Shown here piece after piece: positions 25,900 through 34,977 of a stretch of DNA of 64,000 nt. Below the pieces are notes generated by a model, which was not told where the DNA came from, ran no database searches, and saw nothing but the letters and a program-made list of their open reading frames with translations. Numbering within the stretch: the first letter of the stretch is position 1; each line of letters begins with the position of its first letter. The DNA lies in assembly GCF_001908375.1 (NCBI RefSeq), contig NZ_CP017244.1, forward strand, positions 1,612,001 through 1,676,000, read 5' to 3'. Source of the stretch: Rhizobium etli 8C-3 (GTDB lineage: Bacteria; Pseudomonadota; Alphaproteobacteria; Rhizobiales; Rhizobiaceae). Position numbers and translations under genes: made by a program.

Positions 25900-26850
25900 T
25901 CAACCGGCTGCCGGCTTGTCGGGCGTGATGTGACCCTTGACCTGAAGTTCCTTTACAAGACCGGCAAGCTCTGCCAGCAGGTATTCCACGAACAGGCTGG
26001 TTGCAGCGTCCAGCGGCGCACGCACACGGGCAAACAACTTCATCGGCTGCTGGCGCGCATGCGGCTCGGCGACCGGACGGAAAACCAGTTCCCCCTTTCG
26101 GCACTCGGTGATCACGTCGAGCGGATTGAGCATCGATAACCCTGCCCCGCATTTCACCAGCTTCTTCAGCATCTCCGAAGCATTGGTCTCGAGCACCGGC
26201 TCGACATGAACATCGAGCCGCGCGAGGGCAAGATTGATCACTTCGCGCAGGCTGGTGCCCTGTTGGGCCAGCACCAGTCGTTCCTGCACCACGTCTGTCA
26301 GGTTGATCGGGCCGGGACCGATAAGCCGATGGCCAGGTGGCAGGACGACACCGATCGGGATATCGAAAGTTCCGAGAGTGCGTATTCCAGGTGTCGCCGG
26401 AATATTGAAGCCGAGGCCGATATCCACCTCACCCGACAGCACGGGATTGACCGTCATCGTGCCGGCATCATTCCTGATCTGGAAGAATACACGCGGATGC
26501 TCCAACTGAAATCGGCTGATGATTTCCGCCAGGGGCCCGGCGGCAAGCCCGACCGTCGTTACCAGACGCACCTTGCCCGCCTGCTGCATCCTCAGACTGC
26601 GGATGCGGCCCTCCAAACGATCGTAATTCTTCAGAACCTCACGAATGTGTTCTATGCACAGTTCGCCCGCCGCAGTCAGCCTGAGGCCGCGCGGCAGGCG
26701 CTCGAAGAGCGGAGCGCCCATTTCCGCTTCCAGCGCCAGGATCTGCCGATTGATGGCAGAGGAAGCGACGTTCAATCGCGCCGCTGCCTTGCGGATAGAG
26801 CCCGACCGCGCAATTTCGTTAATGTAGAGAAGCTTCCTGGAATGCAGCAT
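25900..26850 (-). CDS. LysR-family transcriptional regulator
   Basis: A 316-aa regulator. The winged helix-turn-helix at residues 1-60 (MLHSRKLLYINEIARSGSIR, AAARLNVASSAINRQILALE) precedes a periplasmic-binding-protein-like effector domain. The start at 26850 has GAGGG upstream; ATGs at 26868 and 26964 lack a ribosome-binding site. It is divergent from the ABC/deaminase operon starting at 27036 and convergent with the creatininase gene, ending 3 bp away. It is the natural candidate to bind the repeated operator at 25009 and 26919 and to respond to the transported heterocycle. Confidence 0.9.
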   Translation of the reverse strand: MLHSRKLLYINEIARSGSIRKAAARLNVASSAINRQILALEAEMGAPLFERLPRGLRLTAAGELCIEHIREVLKNYDRLEGRIRSLRMQQAGKVRLVTTVGLAAGPLAEIISRFQLEHPRVFFQIRNDAGTMTVNPVLSGEVDIGLGFNIPATPGIRTLGTFDIPIGVVLPPGHRLIGPGPINLTDVVQERLVLAQQGTSLREVINLALARLDVHVEPVLETNASEMLKKLVKCGAGLSMLNPLDVITECRKGELVFRPVAEPHARQQPMKLFARVRAPLDAATSLFVEYLLAELAGLVKELQVKGHITPDKPAAG

Positions 26851-26912
26851 CGCGCGCCCTCGGTGCATCAAATTTAAGCACGCAGCCCAAATTCGGAACG
26901 CGCACCGTTTGA

Positions 26913-26955
26913 GATGCCAAAAAGGCATCGTTGCGCACGAATTTTGATGCTTTTC
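26913..26955. promoter_or_regulatory. Shared operator, copy 2, in the divergent LysR/ABC promoter
   Basis: AAAAAGGCATC (26919-26929), 16 bp, GATGCTTTTC (26946-26955), the same architecture as at 25009-25045. An additional half site gives a second palindrome, GATGCC-N5-GGCATC (26913-26929). It lies about 65 bp upstream of the LysR start and 80 bp upstream of the ABC binding-protein start, a typical LysR autoregulation position. Confidence 0.7.
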
Positions 26956-27035
26956 AAAGAGCAACGCAATCGCTCAAATAAAGAAAATGGGATGCCGGTA
27001 GGGGCAATCCCTGGCACAATAGGGGAAAGCCGAAC

Positions 27036-28052
27036 ATGTCCAATGCACTGAAAAAGATTGCACTCACCGCATTGCTTGGTCTCGGGACCGCGATTGCCAC
27101 GGCCGTGCCGGGCCACGCACTCGACAAGGTAAGCTATGGCACCAACTGGCTGGCGCAGGCCGAGCATGGCGGCTTCTACCAGGCGCTCGCCGACGGCACC
27201 TACGAGAAGTATGGTCTCGACGTCACCATCGTTCAGGGCGGGCCGAATGCAGCAAACAGCGCGCTGCTGATATCCGGCAAGATCGACTTCTACATGGGCG
27301 GTTCACAGGGCGAAATCACCGCCGTCGAGCAAGGCATTCCTTTGGTGGATGTGGCAGCCATCTTCCAGAAAGACCCGCAGGTGCTGATTGCGCATCCTGA
27401 TGCCGGCATCGACACCTTCGAGGATCTGGCCAAGCTGAAGACGTTCTTCCTCGGCAAGGACGGTTACCTGACCTACTTCGAGTGGATGAAATCCAATTAC
27501 AAAGGCTTCAAGGACGAACAGTACAAACCCTACAACTTCAATCCTGGACCGTTCATCGCCGACAAGGAGTCTGCCCAGCAGGGCTACCTGACGTCCGAAC
27601 CCTACGAAATCCAGAAGCAGACCGGCTGGGAGCCGAAGGTGTTCCTGCTCGCCGACAACGGCTATACCCCATACTCCACGATGATCACGACGACCCAGAT
27701 GATGATCGACACGAAACCGGACGTCGTCCAGCGCTTCGTCGATGCCTCGATCGAAGGTTGGTACAATTACCTCTACAGTGACAACAGCAAGGCGAATGAA
27801 CTGATCAAGAAGGACAATCCGGAAATGACGGATGGTCAAATCGCCTATTCGATTGCCAAGATGAAGGAATTCGGCATCGTTGAATCCGGCGACGCCATGG
27901 ACAAGGGCATCGGCTGCATCACTGGCGCGCACTACAAGAAGTTCTTCGACGAAATGGTGGCGATCAAGATCTTCAAGGCAGACACGGATTATACCAAGGC
28001 CTTTACGACCAAGTTCGTCTGCAAGGGCACCGGCATGTCGCTGAAAAAGTAA
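27036..28052 (+). CDS. ABC transporter substrate-binding protein, NMT1/THI5-like
   Basis: A 338-aa periplasmic protein with a signal peptide (MSNALKKIALTALLGLGTAI, cleavage after GHA near residue 28). VSYGTNWLAQAEHGGFYQAL follows, the signature of NMT1/THI5-like binding proteins such as those for pyrimidines and thiamine precursors. Downstream segments LLISGKIDFYMGGS and ITTTQMMIDTKPDVVQRFV agree. A leader stretch CAATAGGGGAA just before the start is shared with the creatininase gene and supplies the ribosome-binding site. A pyrimidine-like or related N-heterocycle ligand is likely but not shown. Confidence 0.9.
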   Translation: MSNALKKIALTALLGLGTAIATAVPGHALDKVSYGTNWLAQAEHGGFYQALADGTYEKYGLDVTIVQGGPNAANSALLISGKIDFYMGGSQGEITAVEQGIPLVDVAAIFQKDPQVLIAHPDAGIDTFEDLAKLKTFFLGKDGYLTYFEWMKSNYKGFKDEQYKPYNFNPGPFIADKESAQQGYLTSEPYEIQKQTGWEPKVFLLADNGYTPYSTMITTTQMMIDTKPDVVQRFVDASIEGWYNYLYSDNSKANELIKKDNPEMTDGQIAYSIAKMKEFGIVESGDAMDKGIGCITGAHYKKFFDEMVAIKIFKADTDYTKAFTTKFVCKGTGMSLKK

Positions 28053-28125
28053 GCCACAGGGCTGTGTGAAGAGCTTGCCGCGCCCCAGCGTCAAGCTGCA
28101 TCCTCTTCAAACAAAGAGACCCGCA

Positions 28126-28953
28126 ATGCCCCTAGCCGAAGTCCAGACGGCGCCGCTGGCTGAAAAACGCAAACGGCCGCTGGTCGCCATGCAATCCGTT
28201 TCGAAGGTTTTCTCCAGCGGGACGGTCGCGCTTTCCGGCATGTCGCTCACGGTCGAGACTGGCGAGTTCATCAGCCTGCTCGGCCCGTCGGGTTGCGGCA
28301 AGTCGACTGCGCTTCGCATCATCGCCGGCCTTGGTGATATCACGTCCGGCAGCATCGACTGGCCAAGTTCGCGCATCAACGCAAAGGGACTTCCCGAAGG
28401 CGATATCGGTTTCGTCTTCCAGGAGCCGACGCTGATGCCGTGGAAGAACGTCTTCGGCAATGTCCATCTGCCGCTGAAGCTGCGCGGCATTTCAAAGGCC
28501 GCGGCCAGCGATCAGATCATGAGCGCGCTCGCGACCGTCGGCTTGCAGGATTTCGCCGGCGCCTATCCGCGCGAGCTTTCTGGCGGCATGAAGATGCGCG
28601 TCTCGATCGCCCGTGCGCTCGTAACCAAGCCGAAACTACTTTTGATGGACGAACCCTTCGCGGCACTCGACGAAATCACCCGACAGAAGCTGAACGACGA
28701 TGTATTGCGGCTCTGGAAGGAGACGGGCATCACCGTGATCTTCGTCACCCACTCCGTCTTCGAATCGGCCTATCTGTCTAGCCGCATCGTTGTCATGAAG
28801 GCGCGCCCCGGCCGGGTTCACGCAGATCTTTCGCTTGTGACGAGCCGCGAGCGCGACGCGCATTATCGCACCTCGGAAGAATACCGGCGCGCCTGCGAAA
28901 CGGTCTCCCATTCGCTGATCGGGGCAATCAACGCTGCAAAGGAAGATCGTTGA
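28126..28953 (+). CDS. ABC transporter ATP-binding protein (NitT/TauT type)
   Basis: A 275-aa ATPase. Walker A is GPSGCGKST, signature LSGGMKMRVSIARAL, Walker B LLLMDEPFAALDE and H-loop VTHSVFE. The start at 28126 (MPLAEVQTAP) is an ATG close to a GAGA. A GTG at 28066 would add 20 residues and cannot be excluded. The gene lies between the binding protein and permease of the same transporter and overlaps the region just before the permease start. Confidence 0.9.
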   Translation: MPLAEVQTAPLAEKRKRPLVAMQSVSKVFSSGTVALSGMSLTVETGEFISLLGPSGCGKSTALRIIAGLGDITSGSIDWPSSRINAKGLPEGDIGFVFQEPTLMPWKNVFGNVHLPLKLRGISKAAASDQIMSALATVGLQDFAGAYPRELSGGMKMRVSIARALVTKPKLLLMDEPFAALDEITRQKLNDDVLRLWKETGITVIFVTHSVFESAYLSSRIVVMKARPGRVHADLSLVTSRERDAHYRTSEEYRRACETVSHSLIGAINAAKEDR

Positions 28954-28955
28954 AG

Positions 28956-29795
28956 ATGGACACAGCCGACGCCTTCGCGCCGTCGATCCCCAATCGGCCT
29001 AACCCCAAGCGGCGTGATTTGGCGCTTCGCATCTCCGTACCCTTCGCCGTCATAGCCGTCGTTGTCCTGATTTGGGGGCTCTATGTTAAGCTCTCCGGTG
29101 TTCCGCCCTATATTCTGCCCGGACCAATCGCCGTGGCCAATGCCTTTGCCACGGATTGGGGCACGCTCGCCCCCGCTCTTTGGGTCACGACCAAGATCAC
29201 CTTCATGTCGCTGATGCTGGCACTGTTCGGCGGCGTTGGTTTTGCGATCTTCCTCGTTCAATCCCGGTGGATCGAGATCGCCTTCTACCCGCTTGCAGTG
29301 ATCCTGCAGGTAACACCGATTGTAGCTATATCGCCTCTCATCCTCATTTACGCACCATCGACGCAGGTGGCGCTCCTCATCTGCGCTTTCCTCGTTGCCT
29401 TCTTTCCAATCCTTTCCAACATGGTCCAGGGCCTGAAAAGCGTCGATCACAATCTGATCAATCTCTTCGAACTTTACGGTGCCACGCGTTGGCAGACGCT
29501 GCTCTATCTCAAGCTGCCTGCAGCCCAGCCCTATTTCATGACAGGGCTGAGGATCGGTGGCGGGCTTGCGCTGATTGCCGCTGTTGTGGCGGAATTCGCC
29601 GCCGGCTCAGCCGGCGCCGGTTCCGGCCTCGCCTTTCGCCTGCTCGAGGCCCAGTATCGGCTGAACATACCCCGACTCTTCGCGGCGTTGCTGATGCTGT
29701 CGCTGCTCGGCGTCGCAATCTTTGCCGTCACGTCCTTCATCTCGTGGCTCAGCCTGCATCGCTGGCATGAAAGCAGCCTGAAACGGGAAAACTGA
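28956..29795 (+). CDS. ABC transporter permease (NitT/TauT type)
   Basis: A 279-aa inner-membrane permease with about six hydrophobic helices (for example FAVIAVVVLIWGLYV near residue 35). The cytoplasmic coupling loop is ELYGATRWQTLLYLKLPAAQPYF. The start at 28956 is the first ATG after the ATPase stop; the TTG at 28950 is an alternative. The stop overlaps the next gene's ATG (TGATG), so the transporter is coupled to the amidohydrolase. Confidence 0.9.
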   Translation: MDTADAFAPSIPNRPNPKRRDLALRISVPFAVIAVVVLIWGLYVKLSGVPPYILPGPIAVANAFATDWGTLAPALWVTTKITFMSLMLALFGGVGFAIFLVQSRWIEIAFYPLAVILQVTPIVAISPLILIYAPSTQVALLICAFLVAFFPILSNMVQGLKSVDHNLINLFELYGATRWQTLLYLKLPAAQPYFMTGLRIGGGLALIAAVVAEFAAGSAGAGSGLAFRLLEAQYRLNIPRLFAALLMLSLLGVAIFAVTSFISWLSLHRWHESSLKREN

Positions 29796-31108
29796 TGACC
29801 TATTCCTTCATCTCACCTCCGAATGCCGGCCGATTCGTGCTGAGCAATGCCACGCTTCCGGCGGCAGCCGTCAGCGGCTACGCCGCACCGACCGAAGAGG
29901 GTCTCGTCCGAGCCGACATCGTCGTCACGGACGGTCTGGTTTCCGCCCTTCTGCCACCAGGCGAAGCATCGGCCGACTATGCAAGGTCCGATCTTAGGGG
30001 CGGCATGGCCTGGCCATGCTTCGTGGACGCTCATACGCATCTCGACAAGGGACATATCTGGTCCCGCAACGCCAACCTCGACGGCACCTTCATGGGAGCG
30101 TTGGAGGCGGTGCGCGCCGATCGGGAGGCGCATTGGTCCGCCACAGACGTCAGAATGCGAATGGAATTCTCGCTACGCTCCGCCTACGCCCACGGCACCA
30201 GCCTCATCCGCACGCATCTCGATTCTATCGATCCGCAGCACAGGATTTCCTTCGACGTCTTCGACGAGGTGCGGGAGGCCTGGAAGGACAGGATTGCACT
30301 GCAAGCTGTCGCGCTTTTTCCCATGGAACTGATGACAGATGCGGCCTATTTCGCCGATCTCGTGACGGTCGTTCGCAATCAAGGCGGCCTGCTCGGCGGG
30401 GTCACGAAGATGGGACCAGACCTCGCCTGGCAGTTGGACAGGCTTTTTCGTGCCGCAGCAGACAATGGGCTCGACGTCGACCTGCATGTAGACGAAACGG
30501 ACGATCCGGGCGCTGAAACGCTAAAAGCAATCGCCGCCTCGGTGATCCGCAACGGCTTTCAGGGCAAGGTCACGGCAGGCCACTGCTGCTCGCTCGCCCG
30601 ACAGGACGACGGTCTTGCCCAGCGAACTGTCGAACTGGTCGCAAGGGCCGGCCTGTCGATCATCTCGCTTCCGATGTGCAACATGTATCTCCAGGACCGC
30701 CATCCGAACCGCACGCCACGATGGCGTGGGGTGACGCTCTTCAAGGAGCTTGCCAAAGCCGGAATCGAGACCGCCGTCGCGTCCGACAATACCCGCGACC
30801 CGTTCTACGCCTATGGCGATCTTGATCCGGTCGAGGTTTTCCGCGAGGCGGTACGCATCCTGCATCTCGATCATCCTCTGGATACGGCCGCTCGAATCAT
30901 CACCACGTCACCAGCGTCGATCGTCGGCCGCCCGGATATCGGCCGGATCGCCCCCGGAAGCCCGGCCGACCTCGTCCTCTTCAGCGCCCGGCGCTGGAGC
31001 GAATTTCTCTCCCGTCCGCAGTCTGACCGCGTCGTGCTTCGGCGCGGCAAGGTGATCGACCGCAGCCTGCCGGATTACCGTGAACTCGATAGTGTCGTTG
31101 GAGCCTGA
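29795..31108 (+). CDS. Cytosine-deaminase-like amidohydrolase
   Basis: A 437-aa metal-dependent amidohydrolase near CodA. Motifs are DAHTHLDKGHIW (HxH with the Lys typical of cytosine/isocytosine-type deaminases), DVDLHVDETDDP, AGHCCSL and VASDNTRDPFYAYGD (catalytic Asp). It follows its importer with a TGATG overlap and precedes an FAD-linked oxidase by one base. It probably deaminates a six-membered N-heterocycle brought in by the transporter; the true substrate is unknown. Confidence 0.87.
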   Translation: MTYSFISPPNAGRFVLSNATLPAAAVSGYAAPTEEGLVRADIVVTDGLVSALLPPGEASADYARSDLRGGMAWPCFVDAHTHLDKGHIWSRNANLDGTFMGALEAVRADREAHWSATDVRMRMEFSLRSAYAHGTSLIRTHLDSIDPQHRISFDVFDEVREAWKDRIALQAVALFPMELMTDAAYFADLVTVVRNQGGLLGGVTKMGPDLAWQLDRLFRAAADNGLDVDLHVDETDDPGAETLKAIAASVIRNGFQGKVTAGHCCSLARQDDGLAQRTVELVARAGLSIISLPMCNMYLQDRHPNRTPRWRGVTLFKELAKAGIETAVASDNTRDPFYAYGDLDPVEVFREAVRILHLDHPLDTAARIITTSPASIVGRPDIGRIAPGSPADLVLFSARRWSEFLSRPQSDRVVLRRGKVIDRSLPDYRELDSVVGA

Positions 31109-31109
31109 C

Positions 31110-32519
31110 ATGCCGGATTACGAAAAGATCAAAGAGCAGCTTGCAGGCATAGCCATCGAGGACAATCCTGCGCTCGTGCGTCAAAAGAGCCGCGATTTCT
31201 ACTGGTACTCGCCGATCCTGAAGGCCCAGCTCGACAACGTGACCGCTGATCTCGTCGTTACGCCGAAAAACGAAGCCGAAGTAATCCAGGTGCTGAAGGT
31301 CGCCTTTGCACACGGCGTACCCGTAACGCCGCGCGGCGCCGGCACCGGCAATTACGGCCAGGCAATGCCGCTTTCCGGCGGCATCGTGCTCAATCTTGCG
31401 GCCATGGACAAGATCAAGGAAATCCATCCTGGGCGCGTCATCTGCGAGCCGGGCATCGTCATCGCGCAACTGGACAAGCAGACGAAGGCCCATTCCGGCC
31501 AGGAACTGCGCTTCCACCCGTCGACGGCCCAGACCGCAACGATCGGCGGCTTCATTGCTGGCGGCTCCGGCGGCGTCGGCTCGATCACCTGGGGTGGACT
31601 GCGCGACCTCGGTAATATCCTGCGGCTGCGCGTCGTTACCATGGAAGCAGAACCGCGGGTACTCGACCTGACGGGCTGGGACCTGCAGAAGGTGAGCCAC
31701 GCCTATGGTACGAACGGCATCATCACCGAGATCGAAATGCCCCTCGCGCCGGCCTACGACTGGGTGGACGTGCTGGTCGGTTACGACGATTTCATGACGG
31801 CCGTCCGCTTCTCCGATAAGCTCGCGCGGTGCAACGGCATCCTGGTCAAGGAAATCGCGCCCATTGCCGCCCCGATCCCGCATGACTATTTCACCCGCCA
31901 CAGGCCCTACATCCGCAAGGATCAGTCACTCGTCGTCTTGATGATTGCCCCGCATTCCATGGATGCGTTCCTTGCCTTTGCGGCATCGCAGAACGGCGAG
32001 ATCATTTTCCGTTCCGACAAGGTGGAGAGCATGCGGGGTCTTCCGCATGCCTACGAGCTTGCCTGGAATCACACGACGCTCCGTGCGCTGAGGATCGACC
32101 CGAACTTCACCTATCTTCAGGTCCAGTATCCGGGACCGGACCATGTCGAGAAGGTCCGCAAGATGGTCGAAATCTTCGGCGATGAAGTGCCGGGGCATCT
32201 CGAATTCATCAGGTTCGACGGCCAGATCCAGTGCTCCGGCCTGCCGCTGGTGCGCTACACGAGCGAAGAGCGGCTCGAGGAAATCATTCAGATCCATCAG
32301 GATCATGGATGCCCGATCTTCAATCCGCACCGCTATACGCTGGAGGAGGGCGGCATGAAGCGGACTGACAAGATCCAGCTTGCTTTCAAGCATGAAACGG
32401 ACCCAAAGGGCCTGCTCAATCCCGGCAAGATGATTGCCTGGGAGAACCCCAATTTCGACTTCTCGGCAGGCAAGAACTATCTGTTCCCGGGTCTTGCCAG
32501 CATCATGGAGCCTTCATGA
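31110..32519 (+). CDS. FAD-linked oxidase (GlcD/PCMH type)
   Basis: A 469-aa flavoenzyme with a PCMH-type FAD domain: DLVVTPKNEAEVIQVLKVA, TPRGAGTGNYGQAMPLSGG (the pyrophosphate-binding loop) and TIGGFIAGGSGGVGSITWG. The C-terminal domain has HPHRYTLEEGG-like NPHRYTLEEGG and KGLLNPGKMIAW, as in GlcD/vanillyl-alcohol oxidase relatives. The start at 31110 follows the upstream stop by one base; the frame is open from 31080. The pairing with a deaminase and a flavodoxin-fold reductase suggests oxidation of a deaminated heterocycle or hydroxy acid. Confidence 0.88.
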   Translation: MPDYEKIKEQLAGIAIEDNPALVRQKSRDFYWYSPILKAQLDNVTADLVVTPKNEAEVIQVLKVAFAHGVPVTPRGAGTGNYGQAMPLSGGIVLNLAAMDKIKEIHPGRVICEPGIVIAQLDKQTKAHSGQELRFHPSTAQTATIGGFIAGGSGGVGSITWGGLRDLGNILRLRVVTMEAEPRVLDLTGWDLQKVSHAYGTNGIITEIEMPLAPAYDWVDVLVGYDDFMTAVRFSDKLARCNGILVKEIAPIAAPIPHDYFTRHRPYIRKDQSLVVLMIAPHSMDAFLAFAASQNGEIIFRSDKVESMRGLPHAYELAWNHTTLRALRIDPNFTYLQVQYPGPDHVEKVRKMVEIFGDEVPGHLEFIRFDGQIQCSGLPLVRYTSEERLEEIIQIHQDHGCPIFNPHRYTLEEGGMKRTDKIQLAFKHETDPKGLLNPGKMIAWENPNFDFSAGKNYLFPGLASIMEPS

Positions 32520-33097
32520 GGGTTCTCGTCCTTCATTCCCATCCGGTTAAATCAAGTTACGGTGCAGCGCTTTACCGACAGACGCTCGAAAGTCTCGCAA
32601 CGGCCGGACACAGCGTCGATGGCTGCGATCTTTATGCGGAAAGCTTCGATCCGGTGCTCTCCTGTGGCGATCGCCTCGTCTATCACGAATATCCGGAGAA
32701 TATCGCGCTGGTGAAAACCTATGTCGATCGCCTCAAGCAGGCGGAAGGGCTCGTCATCGTCACACCCGTTTGGAATTTCGGTTTCCCGGCGATCCTCAAG
32801 GGATATTTCGACCGCGTGTGGCTGCCGGGTGTATCTTTCGAGCTGGTTGACGGACAGGTGCAATCGCGGCTGCGGCACATCCAAAAACTGGCAGCCGTCC
32901 TGACTTACGGCGCCACGCCTTTTCGCGCCTTCGTCGCCGGCAATCCGCCGAAGAAGATCGTCAAGCGGGTGCTACGCGCCCAGATAAACCCGCTGAAGCC
33001 TGTGACTTTCCTCGCCCACTACGACATGAACAACTGCACGGCGGAAACGCGCGCTGCATTCCTTGGCAAGGTGAAGACGGCAATGGAGCGATTCTAG
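32516..33097 (+). CDS. NAD(P)H dehydrogenase/flavodoxin-fold oxidoreductase
   Basis: A 193-aa protein of the NQO1/MdaB-like flavodoxin-2 family. The N-terminal LVLHSHPVKSSYGAALYRQ binds FMN or FAD phosphate, and TPVWNFGFPAILKGYFDRVW is the family's flavin-ring loop. It overlaps the oxidase stop by ATGA and ends overlapping the RidA gene stop on the other strand. It may recycle reduced flavin or a quinone for the oxidase, or remove a reactive quinoid intermediate. Confidence 0.87.
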   Translation: MRVLVLHSHPVKSSYGAALYRQTLESLATAGHSVDGCDLYAESFDPVLSCGDRLVYHEYPENIALVKTYVDRLKQAEGLVIVTPVWNFGFPAILKGYFDRVWLPGVSFELVDGQVQSRLRHIQKLAAVLTYGATPFRAFVAGNPPKKIVKRVLRAQINPLKPVTFLAHYDMNNCTAETRAAFLGKVKTAMERF

Positions 33098-33483
33098 AAA
33101 ACTTTAGCAGCCGTCACTTCGACCTCGACCAGAAATTCCGGCCGGGTGAAGCCACTGACGATGATCAGCGTCGACGTGGGCTTCACGTCCGCGGTAAAGC
33201 GGTCGCGGACGGCCATATAAGCTGGGAAATCCTCGCGCCGCGTCACGAATCCCGAAATACGGATGACATCGGCAAAGCTCATTTCTGCCTCTTCGAGTAT
33301 AGCCCTAATCGCTTCAAAGCACATCTCGGCCTGCCCTGTCACAGTCCCGGGCACCGTCTCATCAAGGCAGATCCCGAGTTGGCCGGATGTCACCAGCAAC
33401 GAAGCTCCCGGGGGCACCAGGAGGCCGTGATTATAGTTTCCGAAGGGTCGGCGGACCGACGGTGGATTGAAAACTTTCGTCAT
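33094..33483 (-). CDS. RidA family protein
   Basis: A 129-aa YjgF/YER057c/UK114-type protein. Segments LLVTSGQLGI, GQAEMCFEAIRAILEEAEMS and IISGF-like VIRISGFVTR fit, as does the C-terminal VSGFTRPEFLVEVEVTA. RidA proteins hydrolyse enamine/imine intermediates, and one member, RutC, acts in pyrimidine breakdown. It is convergent with the flavodoxin gene rather than co-transcribed. The catalytic Arg expected near the C-terminus (here TRPEFLVEVE) is present. The start at 33483 has GAGG upstream. Confidence 0.85.
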   Translation of the reverse strand: MTKVFNPPSVRRPFGNYNHGLLVPPGASLLVTSGQLGICLDETVPGTVTGQAEMCFEAIRAILEEAEMSFADVIRISGFVTRREDFPAYMAVRDRFTADVKPTSTLIIVSGFTRPEFLVEVEVTAAKVF

Positions 33484-33782
33484 GGAAGTGCCTCGTTCGA
33501 AACCTATCGTTAAAGCGAAAACCGTCGTGTTCCAAGACCTTATCTTTCTGACCGAAAGGGCAAAATCCACCGTTGACCACAGACCATGGGGCCAATCGCT
33601 GCCGCGTCGTCCCAAGCCATTCCAGATGGGCTGGCGGAGAGGCGGCCTGGCCCCGTTCTCCTTAAGCCGCAGGCCTTCGAAGCCCAGTCCTCAATTTTTG
33701 TTGTCCGGTCATCGAACGGAACCCTTTGTCGACTGCACCCAAGTAGCGTAAAATCGACCTTCCGGCCCAATGAGGATGGTCA

Positions 33783-34268
33783 ATGAGGGGACGATACTCC
33801 AGACGATCCAAAGCTTGCTGCCTTGCAATAGCAATCTCGTTTTCGTCTTATGCTCCAGTCTCAGCAGACTGCCGATCAGCCCTCGACAGCCCGGAGTGGC
33901 CACGGATTGCCAGGTCAATTGCCTCCTTGCAGCTGTGCGAACAGATTCCAGTCGGCCCAAATCAAACAGCCCGGTTTCAGGTGGAATCGGTCGATTTCTG
34001 TTCCGTTTCGAACGGTGTCTCCTCGGTCACCGCACGGGCATTGCTGACCTGCGAGGCTGAGCCAGAGGCGCTTTTCCAGACGCCACCCCTCGACAGTCAA
34101 GTTGTGGCCACGATAACGCTTGATACTGTTGAATGCCGGATAAGAGATACGAATCTTGAAATCAGCGGCGAAATTGGCGCCCTCTTGTCCGGACTGACAG
34201 AAACTCAAGAGATCGCCCGCAATTGGGCTCAATCGCAGCTCTCACTCCTGTGCGCAATGTACCGATGA
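33783..34268 (+). CDS. Secreted protein of unknown function
   Basis: A 161-aa protein with an N-terminal signal (basic RRSK then hydrophobic CCLAIAISFSSYAPVSA, cleavage before DCRS). Mature part is rich in acidic residues and has four or five cysteines (DCRSAL, QLCEQIP, DFCSVS, LTCEAEP, VECRIRD), consistent with disulphide bonds in the periplasm. GAGG lies 9 nt upstream of the ATG. I do not recognise the family. Position between RidA and the KTSC gene gives no functional hint. The about 300 bp before it (33484-33782) hold no other gene I can see. Confidence 0.55.
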   Translation: MRGRYSRRSKACCLAIAISFSSYAPVSADCRSALDSPEWPRIARSIASLQLCEQIPVGPNQTARFQVESVDFCSVSNGVSSVTARALLTCEAEPEALFQTPPLDSQVVATITLDTVECRIRDTNLEISGEIGALLSGLTETQEIARNWAQSQLSLLCAMYR

Positions 34269-34501
34269 GGAAATGTCCCCTGCCGATCCGAGCTTTGCTG
34301 GTCATTAGGTGTTTTTCGAGAACGAGCAGCACGTTTGGCACGAATTTGCATTTTGCGATCGGCACGGTCGGCCGTGCAAATGGCCGCTAGGCCCAACAAT
34401 CCGACGCTCGCTGACAACACCTGCCATATACGGGCGTCCAGTTACCATTGGCTCGGACCCTTGTCGTCACACCCTGCAGCGTCACCCTCGGAGCTAAAAC
34501 C

Positions 34502-34708
34502 TCACTCCTCCTTGAAAATTCGATATGTGAAACGATTTCGGATATGGGCGTTGAAGAACCGTCCCTTCGAAAAGGCCCGTCTAAACGCCTCATATGTCTC
34601 GGGAGGAACATCCTCGTAGTCGTAGCGGTTCTCGCTGGTGACCAACCAGACCGAGAGAGTGCGCGTCGCCGCGTCATAATTGGTCTCGCGGATCAAATGC
34701 GAAGGCAT
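34502..34708 (-). CDS. KTSC domain protein
   Basis: A 68-aa protein built from a single KTSC domain: the N-terminus MPSHLIRETNYDAATRTLSV is followed by YDYEDVPPETYEAFRRAFSKGRFFNAHIRNRF. This domain is found alone in many proteobacteria and fused to some nucleic-acid enzymes; its role is unknown. The gene is monocistronic, with no partner within 250 bp on either side. Confidence 0.85.
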   Translation of the reverse strand: MPSHLIRETNYDAATRTLSVWLVTSENRYDYEDVPPETYEAFRRAFSKGRFFNAHIRNRFTYRIFKEE

Positions 34709-34977
34709 TGCCCCTCCATCGGTCAGCCGTCTTACTCAATCGCTTCTGGCACAGGTTGCCACCTGAAGGCGGCGCACCCATGGGAGCCCGCATGTGACCG
34801 GGTAACATCGATCCACGTGCCACATGTGCTCGTTGCAACGACTGACGCATCACAAGGCCTGGTCTTGAGCCGAGCTCGATCGCCAGTCGTCTTGTCGCAG
34901 CTTGCGGAAAAGGGTCCCAGGTCGCACGACATCATGAGCAGAATCTTCTCAAAAATTCGTACCCTCAATCCCGCTCA

